64,000 nucleotides of DNA, from positions 951,555 through 1,015,554 of the forward strand of contig NZ_BMVO01000001.1 in NCBI RefSeq assembly GCF_014650755.1, written 5' to 3'. Each line of letters opens with the position of its first letter. Within the stretch, counting starts at the first letter, position 1. The notes beneath the pieces were generated by a model that was not told the DNA's origin, made no database searches, and saw nothing but the letters and a program-made list of their open reading frames with translations. The translations under genes and the position numbers were made by a program. This DNA comes from Streptomyces chryseus (GTDB lineage Bacteria; Actinomycetota; Actinomycetes; Streptomycetales; Streptomycetaceae). Below are positions 8,457 through 16,814 of the stretch, piece after piece.

Positions 8457-8717
8457 CTAGACCCCCGCGGGCTCCACGCCCGATGCCGTGCCGTGGGCTG
8501 TCGGTTCGCTGGTCAGGGGGGCGACGTCGGCCATCGGAGGCTCACTCGTGAGCGGGGCGGCGTCTGCCATGGGGGGTTCGCTGGTCAGCGGCGGCTCGGC
8601 GGTGAGCAGCGGCTCCGCGAAGCCCGCGTCGTCGAAGGGGAACGCGTCGTCGAGCTGGGCACGGGGGACGGGCACGGGTTTGGACAGGGCGGAGAGGAGA
8701 AGCTGTGCAGCGGCCAC
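8457..8717 (-). CDS. Small repeat-containing protein coupled to malQ
   Basis: The 86-residue product starts at GTG 8717 with a strong ribosome-binding site (GGGAGG, six bases upstream). The N-terminus MAAAQLLLSALSKPVPVPRAQLDDAFPFDDAGFAEPLL is followed by tandem copies of a roughly 12-residue unit (A/E)PLTSEPPMAD. Its TAG stop abuts the ATG of malQ. The repeat unit is also visible in DNA around 8505-8600. I do not recognise the family. The good start signal and coupling argue for a real, fast-evolving leader-type gene rather than a chance frame. Confidence 0.5.
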   Translation of the reverse strand: MAAAQLLLSALSKPVPVPRAQLDDAFPFDDAGFAEPLLTAEPPLTSEPPMADAAPLTSEPPMADVAPLTSEPTAHGTASGVEPAGV

Positions 8718-8902
8718 AGGGGCCTCCCTACGGTGGGCTAAGTGGACACAGCAGCCCTACCCAAAGGACACGGCCGCAGACGTATACGTTCCATCAACGT
8801 GGCCCGCGTCACACCTGGTTCCCGTGACGAGAATTGACACCCGGCCGGACGGGTGGTGGGCTCGGGCCCACAGGGGACGCTGACGCGACTGAGGAGACGG
8901 CC

Positions 8903-11900
8903 GTGCAGTTGGGGCGCAGGAGAGGCGCGAGGGGTGCGACCGCCGTCGCGGTCGCTGTAATCGGGGGGCTGCTCGGCGGCTCGCACGGAGCGTTCGCCGC
9001 CCCCTCCGACCCCGACCCGGGCGCCCCCTCCACCACGAAGCCGGACCGTGGGAACGACGCCGCGGCCCTGCCCTCCGTCTGGCCCCGGCCCCAGTCGATG
9101 CGGGCCGCGGGGCAGTCGGTGCGGGTGGGCGGTGAAGCGGCGCTCGTCGCGGAGGAGGGCACTGATCCGTACGCCCTGAAGGCCCTCGGGGACGTACTGC
9201 GTGACGCGGGCGTCACGACGCTCTACACCGTGCGGCCGGACGAGCCGCTGCCCGCACGTGGCTTGGTCGTACGGGCCGGGGGCACCGGCGCGAACGACGC
9301 GCTGCGCGCCCTGCGCGCACCCGAACGCGCCGATCTGCCGTCCGGGGGCTACCGGATAGCCGTCGGCAGCGTCGGCGGACGGGACACGGTCGCGCTCGAC
9401 GGCGTCGGCGACGACGGCCTCTTCCACGCCGTGCAGACCCTGCGCCAACTGGTGACGGACGACCAGGACAGCGGGGCCGGCAGCGACAGCCGGGGAAAGC
9501 GGATCGCCGGAGTCGTCGTCCGGGACTGGCCGGGGACGGCCGTGCGCGGCATGACCGAGGGCTTCTACGGGCAGCCGTGGACCCGCGAACAGCGGCTCGC
9601 CCAGGTCGACTTCATGGCCCGCACGAAGCAGAACCGATACCTCTACGCCCCCGGTGACGACCCGTACCGGCAGGCCCGCTGGCGCGACCCGTACCCGGCC
9701 GACCAGCGCGCCGACTTCCGGGCACTGGCAGAGCGGGCCCGCGGCAGCCATGTGACGCTCGGCTGGGCCGTGGCCCCGGGGCAGGCCATGTGCATGTCGT
9801 CCGACGGCGACATCAAGGCGCTGAACCGCAAGTTCGACGCGATGTGGGCGCTGGGCGTGCGCACCTTCCAGCTCCAGTTCGGCGACGTCAGCTACAGCGA
9901 GTGGCACTGCGACGCGGACGCCGACGCCTTCGGGTCCGGACCGGAAGCGGCGGCGAAGGCGCACGCGCGGGTGGCCAACGCGGTGGCGCGGCACCTGGCG
10001 GAGCGGCATCCGGGCTCCGAGCCGCTGTCGGTGATGCCGACGGAGTTCTACCAGGAGGGTGACACCGACTACCGGCGGGCGCTCGCCGCCGAGCTGGACG
10101 GCGGGGTGCACGTCGCGTGGACGGGTGTCGGCGTCGTACCGAAGACGATCACCGGGCGTGAACTCGCGGGCGCCCGCGCCGCGTTCGCGCATCCGCTGGT
10201 CACGATGGACAACTACCCGGTCAACGACTACGCGCAGGACCGTATCTTCCTCGGCCCGTACACGGGCCGGGACCCCGCCGTCGCGGCCGGGTCCGCCGCT
10301 GTGCTGGCCAACGCCATGGAGCAGGCGTCGGCCTCGCGCATCCCCCTGTTCACCGCCGCCGACTACGCCTGGAACCCGCGCGGCTACCAGCCGCAGGAGT
10401 CCTGGCAGGCCGCGATGGACGACCTCGCGGGCGACGACGCGCAGGCCCGCGCCGCGATGCGGGCGCTGGCGGGCAACGACGCGTCGTCCGTGCTGGGCGG
10501 CGAGGAGTCGGCGTACCTGCGGCCGCTCATCGACGGCTTCTGGCGGACGCGGACGTCCGCCGACCCGGGCGCACGGGACGCGGCGGCGAAGCGGCTGCGC
10601 GACGCGTTCACGGTGATGCGCGACGCCCCGCTGCGGCTCCAGGACTCGGCGGGCGGCGCCTTCGACGACGAGGTACGGCCGTGGACCGAGCAGCTGGCGC
10701 GATACGGGCGGGCGGGCGAGCTGTCCGTCGACCTGCTCCAGGCGCAGGCGCGCGGCGACGGTCCGGCCGCCTGGCGCGCCTCGCTGGACCTGGACGCGCT
10801 GCGGGGCTCCCTGAAGGCGAGCCGGGTCACCGTCGGCAAGGGCGTGCTCGACGCCTTCGTGGCGCGGACCGTCAAGGCGGCGGACGCCTGGACCGGTGCG
10901 GACCGGGAGGCGGGACGGGTCACGGAGGAGGCCGGTTCGTACACCGTGCGGCTGGACCGGGCGCGGCCCGTCGAGGCGCTGACCGCCATGACCGAGCCGG
11001 GTACGGGCGAGGGCGCGGCGGTGGAGGCCCATGTGCCGGGGCACGGCTGGCGGCGGGTCGGGACGCTGTCCGAGAGCGGCTGGACGCAGACGGCCGCCGA
11101 GGGTGCGCGGGTCGACGCCGTACGCCTGACCTGGGACGAGGCCGGTGGCGGGGGTGCGCCCGTCGTGCACCGGGTGGTGCCGTGGTTCGCGGACGAGCCG
11201 CGGGCGGGGCTGCGACTTGAGCGCACCGAGACGGACGCGGAGATCGGCGGGAGCCGGCCGGAGCGGGTGACCGTACGGCTGACCGGGCAGCGGCCCGGCG
11301 AGGTGCGCGGCCGGCTGACGGCCGAGGCCCCGAAGGGCATCGAGGTGCGCGCGCCCAGGGCGACGACGGTGCCGCGCGGCGCGTCCACCGCCGTGCCGCT
11401 CGACGTCCGGGTGGACAAGGCGGTGCGGGCGGGCGAGTACAAGGTGCCGGTGTCGTTCGACGGGCAGGACAGCGTGCTCACCGTGCGGGCCTTCCCGCGT
11501 ACGGGCGGGCCCGATCTCGTCCGGGGCGGGGGCGTGCGGGTGGCGTCGTCGGGCGACGAGACCGCCGACTTCACGGCGCCGAACGCGGCCGACGGCGACC
11601 CGGCGACCCGGTGGACGTCACCGATCGGGCCCTCGGCGTGGTGGCAGGCGGAGCTGCCGGAGCCGGTGCGGCTCGGACAGGTCGTCCTGCACTGGCAGGA
11701 GGCGTACGCGAAGAGGTACCGCGTCCAGGTGTCCGAGGACGGCCGCACATGGCGCACGGCGGCGACGGTCCGGGACGGGCGGGGCGGCCGCGAGGCGGTC
11801 CGGATGGACGCGGGGAACGCGCGCTTCGTGCGGGTGCAGTGCGACGAGCGGGCGCTGCCGTTCGGCTACTCGCTGTTCGCGGTCGAGGCGTACGCGGTGG

Positions 11901-11914
11901 CCGACGCGGACTAG
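8903..11914 (+). CDS. Secreted GH84-like beta-N-acetylglucosaminidase with discoidin domain
   Basis: The product is about 1003 residues. A signal peptide (RRRGARGATAVAVAVIGGLLGGSHGAFAA) precedes a GH20/84-type N-terminal domain. Then comes a GH84 barrel with RGMTEGFYGQPWTREQRLAQ and LYAPGDDPYRQARWRDPYP, a helical domain, NPCBM-like and beta-sandwich segments, and a C-terminal F5/8-type discoidin (CBM32) domain with RWTSPIGPSAWWQAEL. GH84 enzymes remove GlcNAc from glycans by substrate-assisted catalysis, normally using an Asp-Asp pair. Here that site reads FGDVSYSEW, with Gly327 in place of the first Asp and Asp328 kept, so activity is uncertain. GTG at 8903 has GGAGA upstream and gives a clean signal peptide. 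A TTGACA lies at 8834-8839. Confidence 0.82.
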   Translation: MQLGRRRGARGATAVAVAVIGGLLGGSHGAFAAPSDPDPGAPSTTKPDRGNDAAALPSVWPRPQSMRAAGQSVRVGGEAALVAEEGTDPYALKALGDVLRDAGVTTLYTVRPDEPLPARGLVVRAGGTGANDALRALRAPERADLPSGGYRIAVGSVGGRDTVALDGVGDDGLFHAVQTLRQLVTDDQDSGAGSDSRGKRIAGVVVRDWPGTAVRGMTEGFYGQPWTREQRLAQVDFMARTKQNRYLYAPGDDPYRQARWRDPYPADQRADFRALAERARGSHVTLGWAVAPGQAMCMSSDGDIKALNRKFDAMWALGVRTFQLQFGDVSYSEWHCDADADAFGSGPEAAAKAHARVANAVARHLAERHPGSEPLSVMPTEFYQEGDTDYRRALAAELDGGVHVAWTGVGVVPKTITGRELAGARAAFAHPLVTMDNYPVNDYAQDRIFLGPYTGRDPAVAAGSAAVLANAMEQASASRIPLFTAADYAWNPRGYQPQESWQAAMDDLAGDDAQARAAMRALAGNDASSVLGGEESAYLRPLIDGFWRTRTSADPGARDAAAKRLRDAFTVMRDAPLRLQDSAGGAFDDEVRPWTEQLARYGRAGELSVDLLQAQARGDGPAAWRASLDLDALRGSLKASRVTVGKGVLDAFVARTVKAADAWTGADREAGRVTEEAGSYTVRLDRARPVEALTAMTEPGTGEGAAVEAHVPGHGWRRVGTLSESGWTQTAAEGARVDAVRLTWDEAGGGGAPVVHRVVPWFADEPRAGLRLERTETDAEIGGSRPERVTVRLTGQRPGEVRGRLTAEAPKGIEVRAPRATTVPRGASTAVPLDVRVDKAVRAGEYKVPVSFDGQDSVLTVRAFPRTGGPDLVRGGGVRVASSGDETADFTAPNAADGDPATRWTSPIGPSAWWQAELPEPVRLGQVVLHWQEAYAKRYRVQVSEDGRTWRTAATVRDGRGGREAVRMDAGNARFVRVQCDERALPFGYSLFAVEAYAVADAD

Positions 11915-12106
11915 CCCCGGCGCGGGGTGCCGGCGGCCCCGGCGGGCTTCCGCCACGCACGGTGGCCGACGCCGGTCAGCCCCCGGGCGCGGCGGCCGCC
12001 GCACAGGGCTTCCCCCACACGGCCCGCCCCCACTCCGCCGGGCCGGCGACCCGGCCCGGGCAAGGCGTCCCCCGCCCCGCCCGGGAAGCGGCGAAAGGCC
12101 CGGACC

Positions 12107-12643
12107 TCAGGCCGAGATGCCGTCGATCCGGGCCAGCGCGTCGTCCGCGCCGAACGGTTGCAGGTACGGCAGCCAGCGCGGGTCCCGGTGCCCGGTGCCG
12201 ATGATCCGCCAGGCCAGCCCGGACGGCGGCGCCGGCTGGTGGCGCAGGCGCCAGCCGAGCTCCATGAGGTGCCGGTCGGCCTTGACGTGGTTGCAGCGGC
12301 GGCACGCGGCCACCACGTTCTCCCAGGCGTGCTGGCCGCCCCGGCTGCGCGGCACCACGTGGTCGATGCTGGTTGCGACGCCACCGCAGTACATGCAGCG
12401 CCCGCCGTCCCTGGCGAAGAGCGCACGGCGGGTGAGGGGGGCGGGCCCCCGGTAGGGGACCCGCACGAACCGTTTCAGCCGCACGACGCTGGGTGCGGGG
12501 ACAGCGCGGGTCGCGCTGTGCATGAAGGCGCCGGATTCCTCGAGGCAGAGAGCCTTGTTCTCCAGGACGAGGACGAGCGCGCGGCGGAGCGGTACGACGC
12601 CGAGCGGCTCGTACGACGCGTTGAGGACCAGGACATGCGGCAC
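12107..12643 (-). CDS. HNH endonuclease family protein
   Basis: The 178-residue product starts MPHVLVLNASYEPLGVVPLRRA, a conserved N-terminus of actinobacterial HNH proteins. The HNH core lies at about residues 78-130: RDGGRCMYCG, then SIDHVVPRSRGGQHAWENVVAACRRCNHVKADR. It holds the two CxxC zinc pairs and the catalytic His in the DHV motif. The physiological target is unknown. The protein is common in Streptomyces chromosomes and is not evidently mobile here. It is convergent with the GH84 gene, with a hairpin-rich 192-base spacer between them. Confidence 0.85.
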   Translation of the reverse strand: MPHVLVLNASYEPLGVVPLRRALVLVLENKALCLEESGAFMHSATRAVPAPSVVRLKRFVRVPYRGPAPLTRRALFARDGGRCMYCGGVATSIDHVVPRSRGGQHAWENVVAACRRCNHVKADRHLMELGWRLRHQPAPPSGLAWRIIGTGHRDPRWLPYLQPFGADDALARIDGISA

Positions 12644-12883
12644 GGATGCCTCCTATTACGCCGGCGGCGCGTGGCTCGCGCCGGGACGATCTGCTCTCAG
12701 TCTCCCCTCATGCCTGGTCGAAACGCCACCACGTCCGGGTAACGGGCTCGAAGTGTTTTCGACCACACCACCTTGATGCCCTGGTGAGTCTTGTCTCTCC
12801 CTCGAACAGCGCGCCGGACCACGCGGGATGCCCCGTTAGTGTGGTTGGTCTGTTGTCGTCCCGTCCCGCCTGGAGGTCCCGCC

Positions 12884-13951
12884 GTGCTCTGGTCCGTCCT
12901 GTCGGCCGCCGATCCGTCGCCCGAGCCCGTCACCCTCGACGAGGCGGCGCAGCAGGCGAACAACGCCGCGAGCTGGGTCGAGCAGAACTGGTCCACCTGG
13001 CTGAGCGTCGGTCTGCGGATCCTCCTGATCGTCGTGATAGCCGCCGTGCTGCGCACGGTGATCCGCCGCTCCCTGACCAAGCTGATAGCCCGGATGAACC
13101 GCAGCGCCCAGGCGGTCGAGGGCACGGCGCTCGGCGGCCTGCTGGTCAACGCCGAGCGGCGCCGCCAGCGCTCGGAGGCGATCGGGTCGGTCCTGCGGTC
13201 CGTCGCGTCGTTCCTGATCCTCGGCACGGCCGCCCTGATGGTGCTGGGCGCGCTCAACATCAACCTCGCGCCGCTCCTCGCCTCGGCCGGTGTGGCGGGC
13301 GTCGCGCTCGGTTTCGGCGCGCGCAACCTGGTCACGGACTTCCTCTCCGGCGTCTTCATGATCCTTGAGGACCAGTACGGCGTCGGGGACAGCATTGACG
13401 CCGGGGTGGCGTCCGGCGAGGTCATCGAGGTCGGCCTGCGGGTGACGAAGCTGCGCGGCGACGGCGGCGAGATCTGGTACGTCCGCAACGGCGAGATCAA
13501 GCGGATCGGCAACCTCAGCCAGGGCTGGGCCACGGCCGCGGTCGACGTACAGGTGCGGCCGACGGAGGACCTGGACCGGGTGCGCGAGGTCATCGTCGAG
13601 ACCGCCGCGGAGCTCGCCAAGGACGAGCCGTGGAACGAGATGCTGTGGGGCCCGGTCGAGGTGCTCGGCCTGGACTCGGTGCTGCTCGAATCGATGGTGG
13701 TGCGGGTCTCCGCGAAGACGATGCCGGGCAAGGCGCTCGGGGTCGAGCGGGAGCTGCGCTGGCGCATCAAGCAGGCGTTCGACCGGGCCGGCATCCGGAT
13801 CGTCGGCGGCCCGGCGGCGCTCGGCGACGAGGCCGCGCCGGGTGACCCGACGGCGGGCATGGCGGCGCCGTCCGCCCTGGCCAGCCCGACATCTCCGCAG
13901 TCCCTCGCGGCGTCGCCGATACCGCCGCCCGCCACGAACCTCAACAAGTAG
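12884..13951 (+). CDS. MscS-family mechanosensitive ion channel
   Basis: The 355-residue product starts at GTG 12884 with GGAGG eight bases upstream. It has a hydrophobic segment at about 36-60 (WLSVGLRILLIVVIAAVL), a second at about 95-115, and the conserved pore helix LLASAGVAGVALGFGARNLVTDFLSGVFMILEDQYGVGD. A beta domain (VIEVGLRVTKLRGDGGEIWYVRNGEI) and a C-terminal alpha/beta domain follow. Such channels release solutes during hypo-osmotic shock. The last 40 residues are a Pro/Ala/Ser-rich tail. It is probably monocistronic, with a strong terminator 20 bases after the stop. Confidence 0.88.
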   Translation: MLWSVLSAADPSPEPVTLDEAAQQANNAASWVEQNWSTWLSVGLRILLIVVIAAVLRTVIRRSLTKLIARMNRSAQAVEGTALGGLLVNAERRRQRSEAIGSVLRSVASFLILGTAALMVLGALNINLAPLLASAGVAGVALGFGARNLVTDFLSGVFMILEDQYGVGDSIDAGVASGEVIEVGLRVTKLRGDGGEIWYVRNGEIKRIGNLSQGWATAAVDVQVRPTEDLDRVREVIVETAAELAKDEPWNEMLWGPVEVLGLDSVLLESMVVRVSAKTMPGKALGVERELRWRIKQAFDRAGIRIVGGPAALGDEAAPGDPTAGMAAPSALASPTSPQSLAASPIPPPATNLNK

Positions 13952-13971
13952 GCGGGTCCTCCGCCCGTCCC

Positions 13972-14011
13972 GCGCCCCCGCAGGCAACGCTCCGGTTGCC
14001 TGCGGGGGCGC
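13972..14011. terminator. Strong hairpin terminator after the MscS gene
   Basis: A 17-bp perfect stem (13972-13988 with 13995-14011) encloses the 6-base loop GCTCCG. It isolates the csn operon from upstream transcription. Confidence 0.85.
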
Positions 14012-14069
14012 TGTCCGTGGGCGGCCTCTTGACGGCGGCCTGGCGGCGTCCTACGTTCGTCCACGGAAC

Positions 14070-14082
14070 AGGAAACTTTCCT
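14070..14082. promoter_or_regulatory. CsnR-type operator
   Basis: This is a perfect 13-base palindrome, AGGAAACTTTCCT. It lies 64 bases before the chosen csnR start. From memory, the S. lividans/S. coelicolor CsnR protein recognises a palindrome of this form upstream of csnR and the chitosanase gene. The site therefore predicts autoregulation of the csn operon and derepression by chitosan oligosaccharides. Confidence 0.75.
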
Positions 14083-14146
14083 AACAGTGTTCAAGGGGCC
14101 GCAGCAGGACAATGGCGGCGGCCGAACGGCAGCGAAGGGTGGGTGC

Positions 14147-15391
14147 GTGGGCATGGCCGGACCGCCGAGCACGCCAGGTGTGCCGGGCACACCGAGTACG
14201 CCGGGCACACCCAGCGTGCTGCGCGCGATGAACGACCGCGCCGCCCTCGACCTCCTCCTGGAACACGGCCCCCTCTCCCGCACGAGGATCGGCAAGCTCA
14301 CCGGCCTCTCCAAGCCCACCGCGTCCCAGCTGCTCGTCCGCCTGGAGACCGCCGGCCTCGTCGTCGCCACCGGTACGACCGAGGGCCGCCCCGGACCGAA
14401 CGCCCAGCTGTACGCGGTCAACCCCAGGGCGGCGTACGTCGCCGGCCTCGACGTGACCCCGCACCGTATCCGCGCCGCCGTGGCCGACATCACCGGCGCG
14501 AGCGCGGGCGAGTTCGAACTGCCGACCCCCGGCCGCCGGGCCGACTCCGTCGTGCACCAGGTGACCGAGGCGCTCGACGGCGCGGTGAAGGCCGCCGGGC
14601 TCGTACAGTCCGACGTGCGCAGGGTCGTCATCGGCACCCCGGGCGCCTTCGATCCCGGCACCGGACGCCTGCGGTACGCCTCCCACCTCCCCGGCTGGCA
14701 CTCCCCCACCCTGCTCGACGACCTCGCGGCCGCCCTGCCCATGCCCGTCGAGTACGAGAACGACGTGAACCTCGCCGCCGTCGCCGAGCAGCGGCTGGGC
14801 GCGGCGCGCGGACACCAGGACTTCGTCCTGCTGTGGAACCACGGCGGTCTCGGCGCCGCGCTGGTGATCGGCGGCCGGCTGCACCGGGGCTGGACCGGTG
14901 GCGCGGGCGAGGTCGGGTTCATGCCGGTGCCGGGCACTCCGCTCGTGCGCCGGGTGACCAAGGCCAACTCCGGCGGCTTCCAGGAGCTGGCGGGCGGGCA
15001 GGCGGTGCCCCGGCTGGCCCGGGAGCTGGGCATCGCGGTGCCGCCGGGCGAGACGTACATCGACGAGGCGATCGCGCTGCTGAGCGAGGCGTCCCGGGCG
15101 GCCGACGGGCCGTACCGGGACCTCCTCCACGCCTTCGCGACAGGTCTCGCGACGGGTCTCGCCGCCATGGTCGCCCTCCTCGACCCGGAGCTGGTGGTGC
15201 TGTCCGGCGGAGTGCTCGTCGCCGGCGGCGAACCGCTGCGCGGGCTGGTCCAGGCGGAGCTCGCCGAGCTCGCCGCTCCCCGGCCCCGGCTCGTCATCGG
15301 TTCCGTACGGGACGAGCCCGTACTGCGCGGGGCGCTGGAGAGCGCCCTGGCCACCACCCGTGACGAGGTCTTCGACACCACCTCCCGCTAG
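14147..15391 (+). CDS. csnR: ROK-family repressor CsnR
   Basis: CsnR is the ROK-family repressor of chitosanase and chitosan-oligosaccharide uptake genes in Streptomyces. The product of about 414 residues has a Pro/Gly-rich N-terminus, then a winged HTH (about residues 30-85: ARTRIGKLTGLSKPTASQLL in outline). A ROK sugar-kinase fold follows, with VVIGTPGAFDPGTGRLRYA and ENDVNLAAVAEQRLGAARG. The CxCGxxGC zinc motif of ROK kinases is absent, as expected for some regulators. GTG at 14147 is preferred for its GAAGGG ribosome-binding site; an upstream in-frame GTG at 14087 would overlap the operator region. It is upstream of and codirectional with the ABC transporter genes. Confidence 0.85.
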   Translation: MGMAGPPSTPGVPGTPSTPGTPSVLRAMNDRAALDLLLEHGPLSRTRIGKLTGLSKPTASQLLVRLETAGLVVATGTTEGRPGPNAQLYAVNPRAAYVAGLDVTPHRIRAAVADITGASAGEFELPTPGRRADSVVHQVTEALDGAVKAAGLVQSDVRRVVIGTPGAFDPGTGRLRYASHLPGWHSPTLLDDLAAALPMPVEYENDVNLAAVAEQRLGAARGHQDFVLLWNHGGLGAALVIGGRLHRGWTGGAGEVGFMPVPGTPLVRRVTKANSGGFQELAGGQAVPRLARELGIAVPPGETYIDEAIALLSEASRAADGPYRDLLHAFATGLATGLAAMVALLDPELVVLSGGVLVAGGEPLRGLVQAELAELAAPRPRLVIGSVRDEPVLRGALESALATTRDEVFDTTSR

Positions 15392-15419
15392 CGCCTCCTC
15401 CGCTCTCCCCTCACCCCGT

Positions 15420-15450
15420 CCCCCGCCCCCCGCCCCCCGCCCCCCGCCCC
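15420..15450. repeat. C-rich 7-bp tandem repeat with G-quadruplex potential on the minus strand
   Basis: Runs of 5, 6, 6, 6 and 4 cytosines are separated by single guanines. The complementary strand therefore has five G runs with one-base loops. It lies in the 72-base gap between csnR and csnE, just before the csnE ribosome-binding site (GGGAG). Confidence 0.7.
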
Positions 15451-15463
15451 TGGGAGCTTCGCC

Positions 15464-16807
15464 ATGCGCAAGAACAGCGGCAGCCGCCGCCTCGTCAGCT
15501 CAGCCGTCGCCGTCGCCGCGATGTCCGTGCTCGCCACCGCGTGTACGGGCGAGCCCGGATCGGGGGCGACCGACGACCCGAAGGCGGACACCACGATCAC
15601 CTTCTGGCACGGCTGGAGCGCCCCGAGCGAGGTGAAGGCGATCCAGGCGAACGTCGGCCGGTTCGAGGCGCGGCACAAGAACATCAAGGTGAACGTCGTC
15701 GGCAACATCAATGACGACAAACTCAACCAGGCGCTGCGCGCGGGCGGTCCGAAGGGCCCGGACGTCGTCTCGTCGTTCACGACCTCGAACGTCGGCAAGT
15801 TCTGCTCGTCGGGTGCCTTCGCCGACCTGGGACCCTTCATCGAGAAGTCGAAGCTCGACCTGGAGAAGACCTTCCCGAAGGTGACGCTGGAGTACACGCA
15901 GTTCGAGGGCAAGCGGTGCGCGATGCCGCTGCTCACCGACGCGTACGGCCTCTACTACAACAAGGACGCCTTCAAGGAGGCCGGCATCGAGGCGCCGCCC
16001 AGGACGATGTCCGAGCTGACCTCGGTCGCGAAGAAGCTGACGAAGACCAAGGGCGACAGCTACGAGCAGCTCGGCTTCATGCCGAACTACCACGGCTACG
16101 AGACGACGACCGAGCACTACCTGGGCAGCTGGGACCAGCGGTACTTCGACGCCGACGGCAAGTCGAACATAGCCAAGGACCCGGCTTTCGCGGCCATGTT
16201 CAGGCAGCAGAAGAAGCTGGTCGACGAGCTCGGCGGGTTCCGGAAGCTGGAGAAGTACCGGGGCACCTTCGGTGACGAGTGGGGTGCCGAGCACCCGTTC
16301 CACACCGGCCAGGTCGCGATGCAGCTGGACGGCGAATGGCGGCTCGGAATGGCCGAGGACGCCAAGGTGCCGTTCGAGGTCGGCGTCGCTCCGATGCCGG
16401 TGGCCGACGACCAGGCCGACAGTTACGGCAAGGGCTTCCTCTCCGGCACGGTCATGGGCATCGCCCCGGCGAGCAGGAAGCAGAACGCGGCCTGGGAGCT
16501 GGTCGAGTTCATGACCACGGACACGAACGCCGTCGTGGAGTTCGCCAACGCCATTCGCAACGTGCCGTCCACCTTCGCCGCGCTCAAGTCGCCGGACCTC
16601 GAGCTCGACCCGCGCTTCAAGACGTTCCTGGACATCGCGCGGCACCCGAAGTCCAGCACCCCCGCCGGCGCCGTGAACGGGGCGACGTACCTCATGACGA
16701 TCCAGGAGTTCGGCTACCAGTACGAGAAGGGCGCGGTGAAGGACCTGCGGGCCGGTCTGGAGAAGACCGCCGCGCAGATCGACACCGACATCGCGAAGGC
16801 GAAGTAG
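15464..16807 (+). CDS. csnE: Chitosan-oligosaccharide-binding lipoprotein of ABC transporter
   Basis: The 447-residue extracytoplasmic solute-binding protein (family 1, sugar type) has a lipoprotein signal, RRLVSSAVAVAAMSVLATAC. The lipobox is LATAC, so the mature protein starts at Cys27 and is anchored in the membrane. The core shows ITFWHGWSAPSE and GLYYNKDAFKEAGIEAPP, typical of sugar-binding proteins. Its place after csnR and before csnF/G matches the known Streptomyces csnR-K operon for uptake of chitosan oligosaccharides (GlcN oligomers). Substrate assignment is by synteny. Confidence 0.87.
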   Translation: MRKNSGSRRLVSSAVAVAAMSVLATACTGEPGSGATDDPKADTTITFWHGWSAPSEVKAIQANVGRFEARHKNIKVNVVGNINDDKLNQALRAGGPKGPDVVSSFTTSNVGKFCSSGAFADLGPFIEKSKLDLEKTFPKVTLEYTQFEGKRCAMPLLTDAYGLYYNKDAFKEAGIEAPPRTMSELTSVAKKLTKTKGDSYEQLGFMPNYHGYETTTEHYLGSWDQRYFDADGKSNIAKDPAFAAMFRQQKKLVDELGGFRKLEKYRGTFGDEWGAEHPFHTGQVAMQLDGEWRLGMAEDAKVPFEVGVAPMPVADDQADSYGKGFLSGTVMGIAPASRKQNAAWELVEFMTTDTNAVVEFANAIRNVPSTFAALKSPDLELDPRFKTFLDIARHPKSSTPAGAVNGATYLMTIQEFGYQYEKGAVKDLRAGLEKTAAQIDTDIAKAK

Positions 16808-16814
16808 TCCGCCG

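Noticed and set aside
8738..11170. 810-codon minus-strand open frame over the GH84 gene
   Set aside because: It mirrors the third-position GC bias of the real plus-strand gene. It has no start signals or conserved motifs.
12697..15381. 894-codon minus-strand open frame across the MscS and csnR genes
   Set aside because: It runs through two unrelated genes, a terminator and an operator, and its translation is Ser/Arg/Pro-rich.
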